Below are positions 1 through 10,939 of a stretch of DNA of 64,000 bases, piece after piece; within the stretch, counting starts at the first letter, position 1; each line of letters begins with the position of its first letter. Position numbers and translations under genes: made by a program. The notes beneath the pieces were generated by a model that worked only from the letters and a program-made list of their open reading frames with translations, had not been told where the DNA came from and did not search any database. Source of the stretch: Malania oleifera (lineage: Eukaryota > Streptophyta > Magnoliopsida > Santalales > Ximeniaceae); contig NC_080423.1 of assembly GCF_029873635.1 (NCBI RefSeq), positions 108,113,988-108,177,987 on the forward strand, read 5' to 3'.

Positions 1-69
1 ATGTATTCGTTTTTTCTTCTTTGGAGCATTGATCTAGAACTAAGTGATCATTTTATGCTAACATTGAGT

Positions 70-505
70 GATTAGCATCGCTCTACCCAAGTATGGGCAG
101 AGGGCCATATAGAGGTGTTATACTGTCGTGGTGGCACACAGTTTATGGGGCGATTATTTGATGCAGACCAGCGCATTATCGAGTGGAAATGCATCTCTAG
201 GTTTTACGATTTGTATTGTATTGGTCACATCCAGCTAGATTGGCATCTTGTCACCACATTTGTTGAGCGTTGGAAGCCAAAGACACACACATTCCACCTA
301 CCCCATGGTGAGGCCACGATCACACTAGAGGACTTAACTATTCTATTTGGCCTTCCTATTCATGGAAGGAGGGTGATCCAGACTAGAAGGGACAACAGAC
401 ATTGCGTCGTATGTGCCACCAACCATTAGGAGTTACCCCACCTAATGCTACAATACTTGGTTCGCACATGAGGTTTCTGCAAGATCAGTTTCGTCATTTA
501 CCTAA
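70..505 (+). pseudogene. Plant mobile domain (MAIN-like) fragment
   Basis: The translation from about 115 to 429 reads as the start of a plant mobile domain (MAIN / PP7-long-form-like). Recognisable stretches include HIQLDWHLVTTFVERW, THTFHLPHGEATITLEDL and FGLPIHGRRV. Similar coding continues to about 505 (GSHMRFLQDQFRHLPKY) but in another frame, so the copy is broken. The domain is known both in host genes and as a passenger of plant transposons. No flanking exons or terminal repeats are visible, so I read this as a relic. The domain assignment is from memory of the family. Confidence 0.6.
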
Positions 506-1351
506 ATATGCAAATTATCAAACTATCATTTTTTATGCATGCACATATTTTGCAATTGATTTTCAACACTCTTTTTTATGATATTTTGGGTAGTTACCCG
601 CATCCAATGTTCCCACCACTACTAGAGAATCTAATGCAAGTCATTAATGATAGAATAGGTCAAATTTTCTTCTCTTTTACTTTTACCCTATTTTAGGTGC
701 ATTCACACACACACTTAACATTAGTGACCATTCTTTGAATAAATGAGGACATTGGTGTTTGTTGACTAGTTGTCCTCAAGATGGTCAGTCAATTCCTTTT
801 TCTGCACATGAACATATTGTTCTTGTAGAGTTATAGGGTTTTCTTCGTTATTTTCTTTTTAAAAACTATAGTGGAGAAACTGGTTCTTGTTTTGTTTTGC
901 TTCATCCTTTTATTAGCTTTCTTGTTTGGGAATGCTACACCACCTTATTGGCGCCCATTTAGGACAAACATATCATGCTAGCTTCCAATATACCCATCAT
1001 TGCCCTCAAAGTGGGCGTTCTGTTTCATGGGTTTCCAAACGAAGTAAGATTAGGACTCCTACGTATTGATGATTCAACTATTTTTTGTCTGTCATATTGC
1101 TATCAAAATTGGGAACAGTGTAAACAGGATTGATACAACTATAATTGTGCAAGCTGCTAATGCTTGCAAAGTCATACTGCGTATCCACATGCTACACCAT
1201 TCCATTGCTTTACATGCCTATGCCAACTACTAAACAAATGGAATGAAAGTTTAAATGGAAAGTCAAGTAATAAATTTGATTACTTTCTTTTTCCATTTTA
1301 TCCCATTCCTACATTTAATATGTACCGTACCATTAGAATCCATACAGGTCG
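506..1351. other. Intergenic stretch, no gene seen
   Basis: AT-rich DNA with only short open frames of no recognisable similarity and no terminal repeats. It may be decayed flank of the mobile-domain copy. Confidence 0.5.
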
Positions 1352-1463
1352 ATGTTTCTATAACAATGCTTGCTATCATCAGTTAAGATACAAAACCGCA
1401 GGTTAATGTTTCTATAACAATGCTCGCTATCAGGTTTATGTTTCTATAACAATGCTCGCTATC
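1352..1463 (+). repeat. Three near-identical 26-bp direct repeats
   Basis: A 26-bp unit beginning ATGTTTCTATAACAATGC and ending GCTATC occurs at 1352-1377, 1406-1431 and 1438-1463. The copies differ by a single base (T or C before GCTATC). Spacing is uneven, 28 and 6 bp. No gene overlaps it. Confidence 0.75.
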
Positions 1464-1824
1464 GTCGGGACAAGAACCACATAAAATGAACCATTGTTTT
1501 ACTTCAATTCAGTAGCTTAATCTCCTAAATCTCAAACTGAAGATTCATCCAACTTGACCTCCTGGTTTAATGTTAAAGTGCATAAAATCATGTTAGTTAG
1601 CTAATGCTTGATTTCTTTTAAAATGGTAAATTACACGGAAGTCCTTTTTAACTCTTTTAAGTTTCATGCAACTAGGCTGTCCTATGGTAAGAAAAAATAT
1701 ATTAGCTCAACAAAGATAAATACAACAAAACTAATGAAGCCTGCTAGTTTTTAAAAAGCTATTAAACTTACCAAGAGGATTGACCTTAACATCAAACGGA
1801 ATAAAATAACATTGCATTTGAGAG

Positions 1825-1990
1825 CATGAATTTTGAACTTTGAATTTGGATTTGCATGGATTTAAAAAAATTTCAATACAATTTTATATTACATCTTATT
1901 CAAATCCAATACAACTCCAAATCTAAGATCTTTCCATACATAAGGTAAGAGTTTTAAAACAAAACCACGGTTCTAACTCTCCAAACATGG
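1825..1990. repeat. MITE-like unit, family B
   Basis: The segment starts like TTTGAACTTTGAATTTGG, passes through ATTTTATATTACATCTT, and ends in CAAATCTAAGATC. Related sequence occurs near 2636-2790, 44824-44945 and 62885-63070. It is short, non-coding and AT-rich. The ends are roughly inverted but diverged, so the boundaries are approximate. Confidence 0.4.
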
Positions 1991-2635
1991 TATAAAGAGG
2001 CTGCCCGAGTTAGCACAAGGGCACTTCTCAGATTTACTATCAACAATTAAATCATTGAAGTTGCCTACTCAAACTCAACTTCAAGCTTGGCCAAATCCCT
2101 ACTCAAAGATGTCATAAAAATTGAATTGGAAATTCAAAATTCTAATGGCTAAAATTCAAACAACAAAACAATGTGCAATTGAAACTTTACTAAAATAAAA
2201 TTTATCTTCAAAAAATGGAACCACTCACACTCATTTTTTAAAAAATAATAATAAACTAGTACAAAATGTGTAGACCAAACGTATATGGATTTTCTTCCCC
2301 AAACTTTGCTTCCGTGAAGTACTCAGATCCTCCACACACCCTGAAACAAAACCTAACTTCCATTTCGTTTGCAAAATAAGGTACTAGACAAGGGCAGTCC
2401 TTACGCTTGCAAATGCCTACTCAAAACAGATGAAACCCATCCTAGAAAGGGAAGGATAATTACATAAATTAAAGCAGAATAGATTTTGCATTAATCACAC
2501 AAAATCGACCACACTTTTACAATTTCACTGTAATTCATTATATAAAATTCACCGGCACAAGTTTTGCACTGTTGTATAAATCCCATAGACCTGAAATCTT
2601 CCCTAATGCCACACAATGTGAGGTGGATATTATTA

Positions 2636-2790
2636 TGCTGTGTTTGAAAGTATGGAGTTCAAATGTTAAATTTAGATTTATGCAAATTTGGAAACCGGTA
2701 CACATTTGTACTGGGTTCTGTCCAATCCCGATATTCCATGCAATGCCAAATCCAAAGCTCTGAACTGCAGTCTCCCAAACAAAGCATTAA
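2636..2790. repeat. MITE-like unit, family B
   Basis: It starts GTGTTTGAAAGTATGGAGTT and ends around CAGTCTCCCAAACAAAGC, so GTTTG at one end faces CAAAC at the other, as in hAT-like MITEs. The start matches the copy at 44824. Boundaries are approximate. Confidence 0.4.
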
Positions 2791-2990
2791 AATTTATGCA
2801 CCTCTTGCTTCTATCAAGCAACCAACTCAAATCTTTTTTCTTTTTTCATGGGCAAAGAGAAATCGGTGAACACCACCACACACACAGAAGACCAACAGAA
2901 GTATATGCCAATTCTAATAAAGAACACGAAGCACATGTGAAGGAAAAGGGATAACAATAATATCACTGCATGAAATTCATCAGTTACTCT

Positions 2991-3014
2991 GTGTGCGTGC
3001 ATGTGTGTGTGTGT

Positions 3015-3052
<38 letters not shown>
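2991..3052. repeat. TG/AG microsatellite
   Basis: A TG-rich run passes directly into a long AG run just downstream of the minus-strand gene. Simple repeat only. Confidence 0.9.
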
Positions 3053-3053
<1 letters not shown>

Positions 3054-3159
3054 CCTGTGACAGTTTGTCTATGTACAGGAGCAGGGCTCTGCAGTTCACA
3101 GTTCAACAACATGTATTCGAGTGGTCTTCTGAAATTTCAACACCTTTGAACTGTCATAT

Positions 3160-6100
3160 TTACTGCTTTGCGAATATGGTAGAAAGCTGCTCCTCCAACT
3201 CCACCAAACTGAACATGCATGCAAACAGTAAATGAGCAAACTTCAACTGCACAAGTGATGGGCATTTTAAATAAATAAATAAATAAAGGGAAAAGGTGTT
3301 GACTGGAAACTAGAGAAAAAAGGTTGGACAACTGACATCTCATATTTGTGTAAAGCTTCATTACGTTTCGCAAGATAAATGTCACTATCTTTGGGAAGGT
3401 TGTTGACAGCATTGCCTGCAAAATTAATGCCTGTGTGAATGAATGGTGAGAGACTGAGTTGAACACAATAGAATATATTTTACAGTAATTTGTCTACGAA
3501 GTTGGGTACCATTCCAACCAAACTAAAGCCCCATGGGAAACATCAAGGAAGGGAAAATATGCAGAGTAATGTTTTTTCTTTTTGAGTTATGAAAGATTGC
3601 AAGAAAGAAAATAAAAATATATAGTGGACCAATGAAAACAACATTTACCTTACATGTCGTAATCTTAATAGTACTTGAAATAGAGAGAAAATAAAATGAA
3701 AAATTGGATTCCATCTTCATTTTTTTTCCTTCTCTTTTCTCTAACAAAATTCTTAGGCTCCATTCTGAACTACAGAAATATTAGAGAAAAGAAAGAAAAA
3801 TATGAAGGAATCCACCTGTTCATGTTTAGTTATCAAGGAAAGTGAGAAATATATATATATATATATATAGATATATATATAACAAGTGGATAAGAAAATT
3901 TGTAATTATTTAATAGAAAAGCAAAATTTTAATTCTACACGCCATTAATATTGGATTTTTCTTAATTGTTATTCATATTAGAACGCATTTTCATTGTTAA
4001 TAGTATTTGATATAGAGAGAAACTACAATGGAAATTGAATTTCCTTAAACAATATCCTTCATCCAAATGGAGCCTAAATGTTCGGAGGATACAACAAAGT
4101 GCCATGGAGATGGACAAGGCAAGAGATATGCAATTTGTAACACTTCCTATCCACCAAATGAGACTTGTGCATACTCGAGCACATGAAGCACCATCTCTAA
4201 AGGCAAACAAATAAACCTCTTTAGTTGGAAATTTGACCAGACTAGGGATTACAGCATTCAATGTAATCAAATAAGAGGCGAAAAAAAGAATGTAAACCAC
4301 GAGAAGAGTTGAGGTGATCTCCCCACTTAAGCATCCGTGGCACACAAAAATTAGTGTGGAGTGGCATGCAAGAGAACTGTTATGAATAACCAAAAATATG
4401 GAAATGCTAACAAAACCTCAGAAAAAAAAAAGGGGGGGGGGGGGGAAGCTGCTATTTGCCGACATAAACATGGGATAAGGATGCGTCACGCATCATTGAT
4501 TACCATGCATATTAAATAGGCAACTTTTATCATATTTTAAATAGCATCTGAAAAAATTCTATTTAGTTTCTTGTAGCATTCAATCGCACCTTTATTGATT
4601 TCATATGATCATTCTAAAGTTGCGTGGAGAAGAAATTTTCAAATTCTAATAGCATTTGAGTTGGCAACATTTTAAGTAACAGCACCATTCTAATGAACAG
4701 ACTCATGCCCTCAACCACTCCAGAAATGAATGGCAACTACTCTGTTGCCTTTGACATCCAAAACAAGTAGCAAAGCATTTATAGCAACAAGTTGAATGAA
4801 CCTTACATGGCTGAATAACTGGTTGTTTGACCACACCAGGTTTCTGAACCTTTACAGGGGTAGTTTTGTTGGAGTGTTGCGGCTCCTGTTCAAGTAAGCA
4901 ATATCAGATAATGAAGAATCTAAGATAAAAGCAAAAGTAGATGGAACACCCCCCCCCCCCCCCACAAAGCCCAAAAAATAAAAAGGAGTGCTAATTATAT
5001 TTCTCATTGAAGCATCAATTCTCAGTACCAAGCATCAATATTGAAGATGAACTAAATTAAAGCATCTAATAGTTTCTAAGCTAAAAACAAACAACTATGA
5101 TATGTAGGGCATTTGTCTCAACTATTAGGAAGATTTACTAGTGTTTCAGTTTTAAAATTTTATGGCAGAAAAAGTGGAAAAATTTTGAATATGAAAAATA
5201 CATTGAATAAAGACAAAAGTATAAATAGAGCACGATGAGACTGAGGAGGGGAGGAGAGGGGGGATTAAATACATGGCATAAAACTCAGGAACTGCAATCA
5301 GAATTTGGCTCACTCTGTTAATAAATATAATACTGCATACATAACTAGCAGATACACATGTAAGAAATGTGTGTGTGTGTGTAGTGCACATGCATCTGTG
5401 TGACTGCACTTGTATCCCAAACGCCACTAATGTTGACCTCATTCCACCTTCAATTTGTTTGTGCTTGGACCAAATTATAGTTATGCTCAATCAATTTACT
5501 TACTATTAAATATAAGCTAATCTCCTTGTACCCCTGTTGGCATTAAATGTAAAAGGTGCTTACTATCTCAAAGCTTCGTTGCATTAAATCTTATTTGTAA
5601 TAAATTTTCTATTTCATGTTTTGCAATGAGTAAAAAATCAAATATTTCCACAATTCCAACAATACAGATTACAGCCTGTCAACATAACATAAAACCCAGG
5701 TCCAACAACCATGATGTAGATAATGGCAACAATGGCTAATATTGACTACAAAGGTAAATTTTTAATATCTCATAACAATAGCTAGCAATGTCATAATCAT
5801 CGAAAATAGAAACTAAAACATGCAAATTCACAACCCCAAAAAAATTCTAATAAACAATCAAAATAAAAGTTCTACATTTTTCCAAGCCATTCAAATAACA
5901 CGTCTACTACAACAGGTAAAGTGAACTTCACAAAGATACCACGTGAAATTTATAAATAAAAAAACAGCATAAATATAATGTTCTCATGCTATTTGCAATA
6001 TAACAATAGACAGCTGGAATGAGTAGTAAGTAGTAACTGATACCTTCTTCTTATCTCTTCTCTTCAGTATTTTAAGATGGCATTTTTTAATATAATGCAT

Positions 6101-8100
6101 CAAATGATAACGAGAATGTCTCAAGCATAACTGTTCTCTGATCTTCGGGTTGTCAGACAGCCAGTCAGAAATTTCTTTAGATTTAACAACCTCATCTTTA
6201 TCCAATGATTCTAACCAAGAATAAACTGGAATCCATTGATCAGTGCGTTGAAAACGCGCATGTGAAAAATCGGCTTGATTAGTATCTGTTTCCTGCAAAC
6301 AGACAAAAAATCATAATGTAATTGATATGTCAGCTACCATTTCCATATTTCTAGGGATATCAAAACTTTGGAGTTAGAGAGAGAGAGAGAAAGAGAGAGA
6401 AAATAAGCAAATAAAATTACTAATATTGTCAAAAGAGTTGCTCGAGTGCTAAATTTGAGGCTCTCCCACGTAGTTGCTAAGACTCGGGGCTTCGACTGTC
6501 CATTTGAGATCAAATCTTCATATTTAAGTGGAGAGGGGCAAAAGGGTCCGTTAACCTGGTGGATTAGTCAAGAGCCTTTGATGGGCTCTAGTCTCTAGAC
6601 ACCATCAGATAGCATAATTCACACACCTACACTCATTTAAAATAAGCAATAACATGGTGCATATCTCCAAGGTTAGCCAATGACAAATCTCTAAGCATTG
6701 AATCTCTGAAGTTCAAACCTTTAACCACCCCAACGATTAAGATTCACTACATTACTAGTGAATTCTTAATTGGGAGATCGTAACCTAAACTTGTTACAGA
6801 CAACAAATCAATCATGTCACTTACTTATAAATATTCACATACAGAAAACAATTCTAAGTTATTCCTGAGATTTTGTAAATGCATAAAAACTTCTTTTAAA
6901 TTTTATAACCATTAAAAAACCGTAGCAGCAAAGCAATTCATTTATCTGTATTTTATGATGTACAAAATTTCCAAGCATGTCCACCTATACAGACACTTCG
7001 ACGATAAAGCATATTAAATGGAAAAAGCATGTAGCAAAAAGGAGCCACATTACGTATTTCTTTGCTAACTTGTGTACATCTCCCTTTGCCCCCCAAACTC
7101 TCTCTCTCTCTCTCAAGCTTCCACATTGGAAATCAACCACTCTCAGGCTAACCATAGTCCCCTTAAACAACCAGTCCTAGACTCCTCATACAAAGATTGA
7201 GCACACCCCCATAATCTCATCTACAAACTGCTCACGAGAGTGGATGTCACCTTCATCTCCCTAGCCTGAAATTTCATATAAACCTGTCCCTAATGGCTGT
7301 GGCATCAAACTATCAACATCTTATATTCTCATCAAATGTAACGCCCGATGAACAAGGCTCGGGGATCTGGGAAGGGCATGACCTAGACAGCGTTACTTCC
7401 CATATGAATACGTATCATATCAACCGAAAAATTAATATGATTCCTTCCTGTTTCCCCTCTACTTTCACACCAAACTCTATTCCACTTCAAAATTTATTGT
7501 AATCATGGTTTAAGATTACGGACTAGTCGAACAGATGGCAATTTCGGTTATATGAAGTTTCATAATTCCAAATAAGACTTCATCATAATCGACATGTATT
7601 GGCCACGACATGTCAGTCCTAAAAGGAGGCAATCAATGGAAACGGCTGAACTGCTGAACCTCCATCTATATATGCCATATTCGTTTATCGATGCCATTAA
7701 TATAAGTCAGTTTGAAATTAAACTTCTAACATCTTCAAAAGCGATATCCTCAATATCCAAAATTAGTCAACATCACGCACACATTGCGCGAATGACGACG
7801 TTACAAAACAGAGCGTAAAAAGAAAACCTGATTGAGCAGTCCCATAGAATCTTGAATCGAAAGGAAGCGATCGCAGAGCTGCGACGGCGGCAACGATCTG
7901 AGATCCTCCGGTAGAGAGGCGTGGTTCGAGGCGACCCAAGCCTCGACCTCGGCCGCGGACAAGGCGCGCCCCTCGGGCAGCGCCGAGAGCCAGGATCGAA
8001 CGGCGGCCTCCCATTGCTGATCTCGAGCTTGGTCGCTGTGCCGATCTGGGCTTTGCTGAGGAGATTCAGAGCCCGGGGTTTGGTCGTCGGAGTTCGACAT
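3160..8100 (-). CDS. Conserved plant protein of unknown function, five exons
   Basis: Minus-strand exons 8100-7828, 6292-6044, 4885-4807, 3415-3337 and 3208-3160 join through GT-AG introns to 729 nt (242 residues), from the ATG at 8100 to a TAA at 3160-3162. Phases fit exactly (0, 0, 1, 2). Residues 1-29 are polar and Ser/Gln/Asp-rich. Two tryptophan-containing modules follow, at about 30-84 and 111-160. Both show W-L-x2-L, then W 18 residues later and N 4 residues after that (W37/W55/N59 and W117/W135/N139). A basic stretch ends module 2 (KKCHLKILKRRDKKK). The C-terminus contains KDSDIYLAKRNEALHKYE and a helical acidic end, ELEEQLSTIFAKQ. I recall similar unnamed plant proteins with this C-terminal pattern but know no function. 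No signal peptide or membrane segment is apparent. The tiny last exons were placed by splice sites, reading frame and that family resemblance. Confidence 0.8.
3520..3753. repeat. Diverged MITE-like unit, family A, intronic
   Basis: It shares the GGAAAATATG start, the GAAATAGAGAGAAAATA middle and the TTCCTTCTCTTTTC end with other family A copies. It lies head to tail with the unit at 3754-4076, inside intron 3 of the minus-strand gene. Confidence 0.45.
3754..4076. repeat. MITE-like unit, family A, best terminal inverted repeats
   Basis: The ends are perfect 11-bp inverted repeats, TAGGCTCCATT at 3754-3764 and AATGGAGCCTA at 4066-4076. The outer TA may be the target duplication. The interior is non-coding, with an AT microsatellite near 3850. 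At least six relatives occur in the window. Confidence 0.65.
4431..4445. repeat. Poly-G run
   Basis: A run of about 14 G inside intron 3 of the minus-strand gene. A similar C run lies near 4949-4963 in intron 2. These are simple repeats. Confidence 0.85.
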
Positions 8101-8167
8101 TTTCGGGGGGAGAGGAGTGAGCTGATGCTCCGCCGTTCAGAAAGGAGATAAGTGTGTGTGACAAAAT

Positions 8168-8183
8168 AAACGACGCCGTTTTA
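8168..8183. promoter_or_regulatory. Candidate promoter motif of the minus-strand gene
   Basis: AAACGACGCCGTTTTA lies about 70 bp upstream of the start codon of the 3160-8100 gene. It is nearly palindromic around GACGCC and resembles the AAAACGACGTT repeats upstream of the RIO1 gene. A regulatory role is inferred only from position and recurrence. Confidence 0.35.
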
Positions 8184-10169
8184 GTTTCGGTTTGACAAAA
8201 ACAAATCTCAAAAATGAAAATATTTATAAACAAAAATTTAAAACAGAAAACTGAAAGTTCGTTTGTTTGATTAATATTCTTAAATTTTAAATAAAATAAA
8301 AACTTGACAGAACGTATATTTATTTTCACTTTAAATGAATGATAATTAAAGAGTATTAATAAAACAAAAAATGTATAAAGAATACAAATAAAAAAAATTT
8401 GTGAAAATAAAATTTGATTATAATTATTTTACTAGATTAATATAGTTTTAGACTTTTTTTAGTGCTCTAAGAGCAAACATATTATATGTGAATATTGAGA
8501 AGAGAATACATGAAAATACTTTTTGGGAAGTTTTTTTTTTTTTTTTTTAAAAAAATTTAAAGATGTTTATATTTTAATTTTTATTTCAATTCAAATGATA
8601 ATTCTATTTTAATTTAAAAAATTATACAAATAATAATAATTTAAAATAAACGATAATTCTATTTTAATTTAAAAAATTATACAAATAATAACAATTTAAA
8701 ATAATAGTTGTATTGTATACCATCCAAACCTTGATTTGATAGGCCACAACTAATTAATGTCTTCAAATATATGGGGACAATAGTGTAACTTGTACACTCT
8801 CCAAAATGATCAAAATCCCCAATGGCCTAAAAATTTTGTACCCTAACTCTATGTTTTGGAGAGGTATTAGATTTTGATTTCTACGATTTAGGAAAAAATT
8901 AGTACAAAATTATGTTAATCTTGTCTACGTCCAAATTCAAGATTTGAAAATAATCTAAACCCAAACACAACAAAGATGTTGCAGTTATTATTATTATTGT
9001 TATCATTATATATATATATGAAACAATCCCATCTACTTTTATTAATGTTGTAGCTAAACTATAATTTATTGACTTATTGCAATTTACAAAATAAACTATT
9101 GCTAGTGTTATAATGTGTAAAATCAATATAATGTTGTTATGTTTTAAACGATTTTTTTTCTTACACATTGCTTGGGCTTTCATTTTGTGACATGTCTTTT
9201 ATATAACAAAATTATTTTCCAATGAAACAAGGAAGACAATTCATTTTTAGAGTTGGGTTAAGTCTATTATGCATAGTAGAGTTAGGCTAAATCTATTACA
9301 TATAGCACAAGTTACCCCTCGTATATAATTCATATTTGATTAAGTTTGAGACATTTATGTTAAAGGTATCAAGTTTAAATTTGTACACATAGCTCAAGTT
9401 GCCCCTAGTACATAATTTATTTCATATGCAAATATCTCGTATGGGACATCAGAACAATTAAAGTTTGAGACTTTTGTGTTAAAGATCTCAGTTTTAAACC
9501 CTGAAATCAGTGGGAGCAAGAAACTACTTTTTTTTTTTTTTGGTGTAATCTTCACTCGTGTTAGCTTCCCATTGACCAAAAAAAAAAAAAAAAATGTGTT
9601 CAAGGTTATACTAGATCACTTCAATTTAGTTTCACTAGATCACTTCAATTTGGTTTCGACAACCTTTTTATAATAGGTAAGTGAAACATACACCCAAACC
9701 TATCCAATTAATTAATGGATTGTAAATAGCTACATGTTAATTAATATATATAATCTGTTTTAATATTTTTTAGAAAAAGCACGAGCTAAAATCTTAAGAA
9801 ACATATACTCATTATTTTTCTACTTAATATTTCAACAAGAGTTAAATTAAAATAAATAATTGTTTTGACTATTTACTGTTTTCTTTTTAATATTTTAACT
9901 AGTATAAGTTAAAAATTATAAATGGGAGAAGGTGTGAGTTGTAGCCTGATTATCAGTCACAATTATGAATTATGACTTATAAAATTAAATTTGGATTGAA
10001 CATAGGCAAATGTCGAGTGGCATATGGGATATACAGTTAACAAAAATAAATTTTATGTTGAATCAATAATAAATAGGTGAATGTACCTAAAGTAGATCAT
10101 AGCGTAAATAAATCAATCACAACCACTCATTGTGCATTTATTAATGTGAAAGACTTCCATGCCATGAGG
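8184..10169. other. Intergenic, AT-rich, repeat-bearing
   Basis: No gene is seen. It includes the tandem duplication at 8597-8706 and an imperfect direct repeat of about 100 bp (9295-9382 and 9386-9498, sharing AGTTTGAGAC and TGTTAAAG). A poly-T (9528-9541) and a poly-A (9578-9594) could pair as a hairpin. Confidence 0.6.
8597..8706. repeat. Tandem duplication, 55-bp unit
   Basis: A unit starting GATAATTCTATTTTAATTT occurs twice in a row (8597-8651 and 8652-8706) with almost no difference, which suggests a recent slippage or duplication event. Confidence 0.8.
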
Positions 10170-10445
10170 TATCATGTCTCCTATACTAAAATTGTGTTGC
10201 ATAAAGTTGAGTTGTAACTTATATTGTACTTCACTCCTACTTTCATAAATTAAAACAATATCATTACAATATACGTCATGAAATCTCATTTTAAATATTT
10301 TTATTAAGTTCATCAATTACTAAAATGAAAAAGATAAAAGCTCAACATATAACTCTTAATATAGACATATATATATATATACATATACTCCTAATGACAT
10401 ATACATATACTCCTAATGACTTCAGTATACTTACATATTTTTTTA
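10170..10445 (-). mobile_element. RTE LINE reverse transcriptase fragment
   Basis: The minus-strand translation includes MMNLIKIFKM, CNDIVLIYESRSEV and further similarity to the RT active-site region of the RTE copy at 21177-23749 (there [12 protein letters not shown] and [10 protein letters not shown]). The alanine-aspartate part of FADD reads CND here. It is a short decayed piece. The lower-coordinate side also matches the reverse complement of RTE sequence preceding the catalytic motif (TCCTAATGACTTCA). Confidence 0.6.
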
Positions 10446-10462
10446 AACCACTATAAAACTGT

Positions 10463-10939
10463 TGTGACATGAAACGCGCGGTGTAATGCAGCAATCACGA
10501 TGAATAATATAAAAACACACACAGATCTATTATGAAAGCAATAAAAGACACAGAAGAATTTAATGTGATTCGATAGAATGTCTACGTTCACGGGAGCAAG
10601 CGGCGGCTGAAATTCACTATCATAAAAAATAGGGTTACATCATTGTAGTTATGCTAACCCTAAACATACAGGGGATTAGAAAATTCCCCAAATACCCATG
10701 TATCAATCCGCGGAGGATTTGCCCCCACATTGCCAAACTATTGATCTTCCCAGTTTAAATTTCAAAAACAACGCCAAACAAAACCATCGACGGTTTTCTT
10801 CCTAATTTGCTTTTGGAAGAAACCGTCAATGTACCTAGTAAAACTGTCGACAGTTTTTCCTCATACCAGCTTCCTTGTTTTCATTAGCCTGCTTTTTCTG
10901 TACATGTGTTCCACTCAATATGAGCCACATACTTCAACA
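10463..10939 (-). repeat. 3' LTR of the copia element
   Basis: On the minus strand it starts TGTTGAAGTATG, directly after the purine-rich tract AAGGTGGAGAT, and ends in TGTCACA. Length is about 477 bp. It contains three related palindromic motifs around TCGAC (near 10787-10855), for example ACTGTCGACAGT. Confidence 0.65.

Noticed and set aside
6436-6640. A possible tRNA-like or SINE unit
   Set aside because: A B-box-like GAGATCAAATCTTC exists, but no properly spaced A box, tail or second copy was found.
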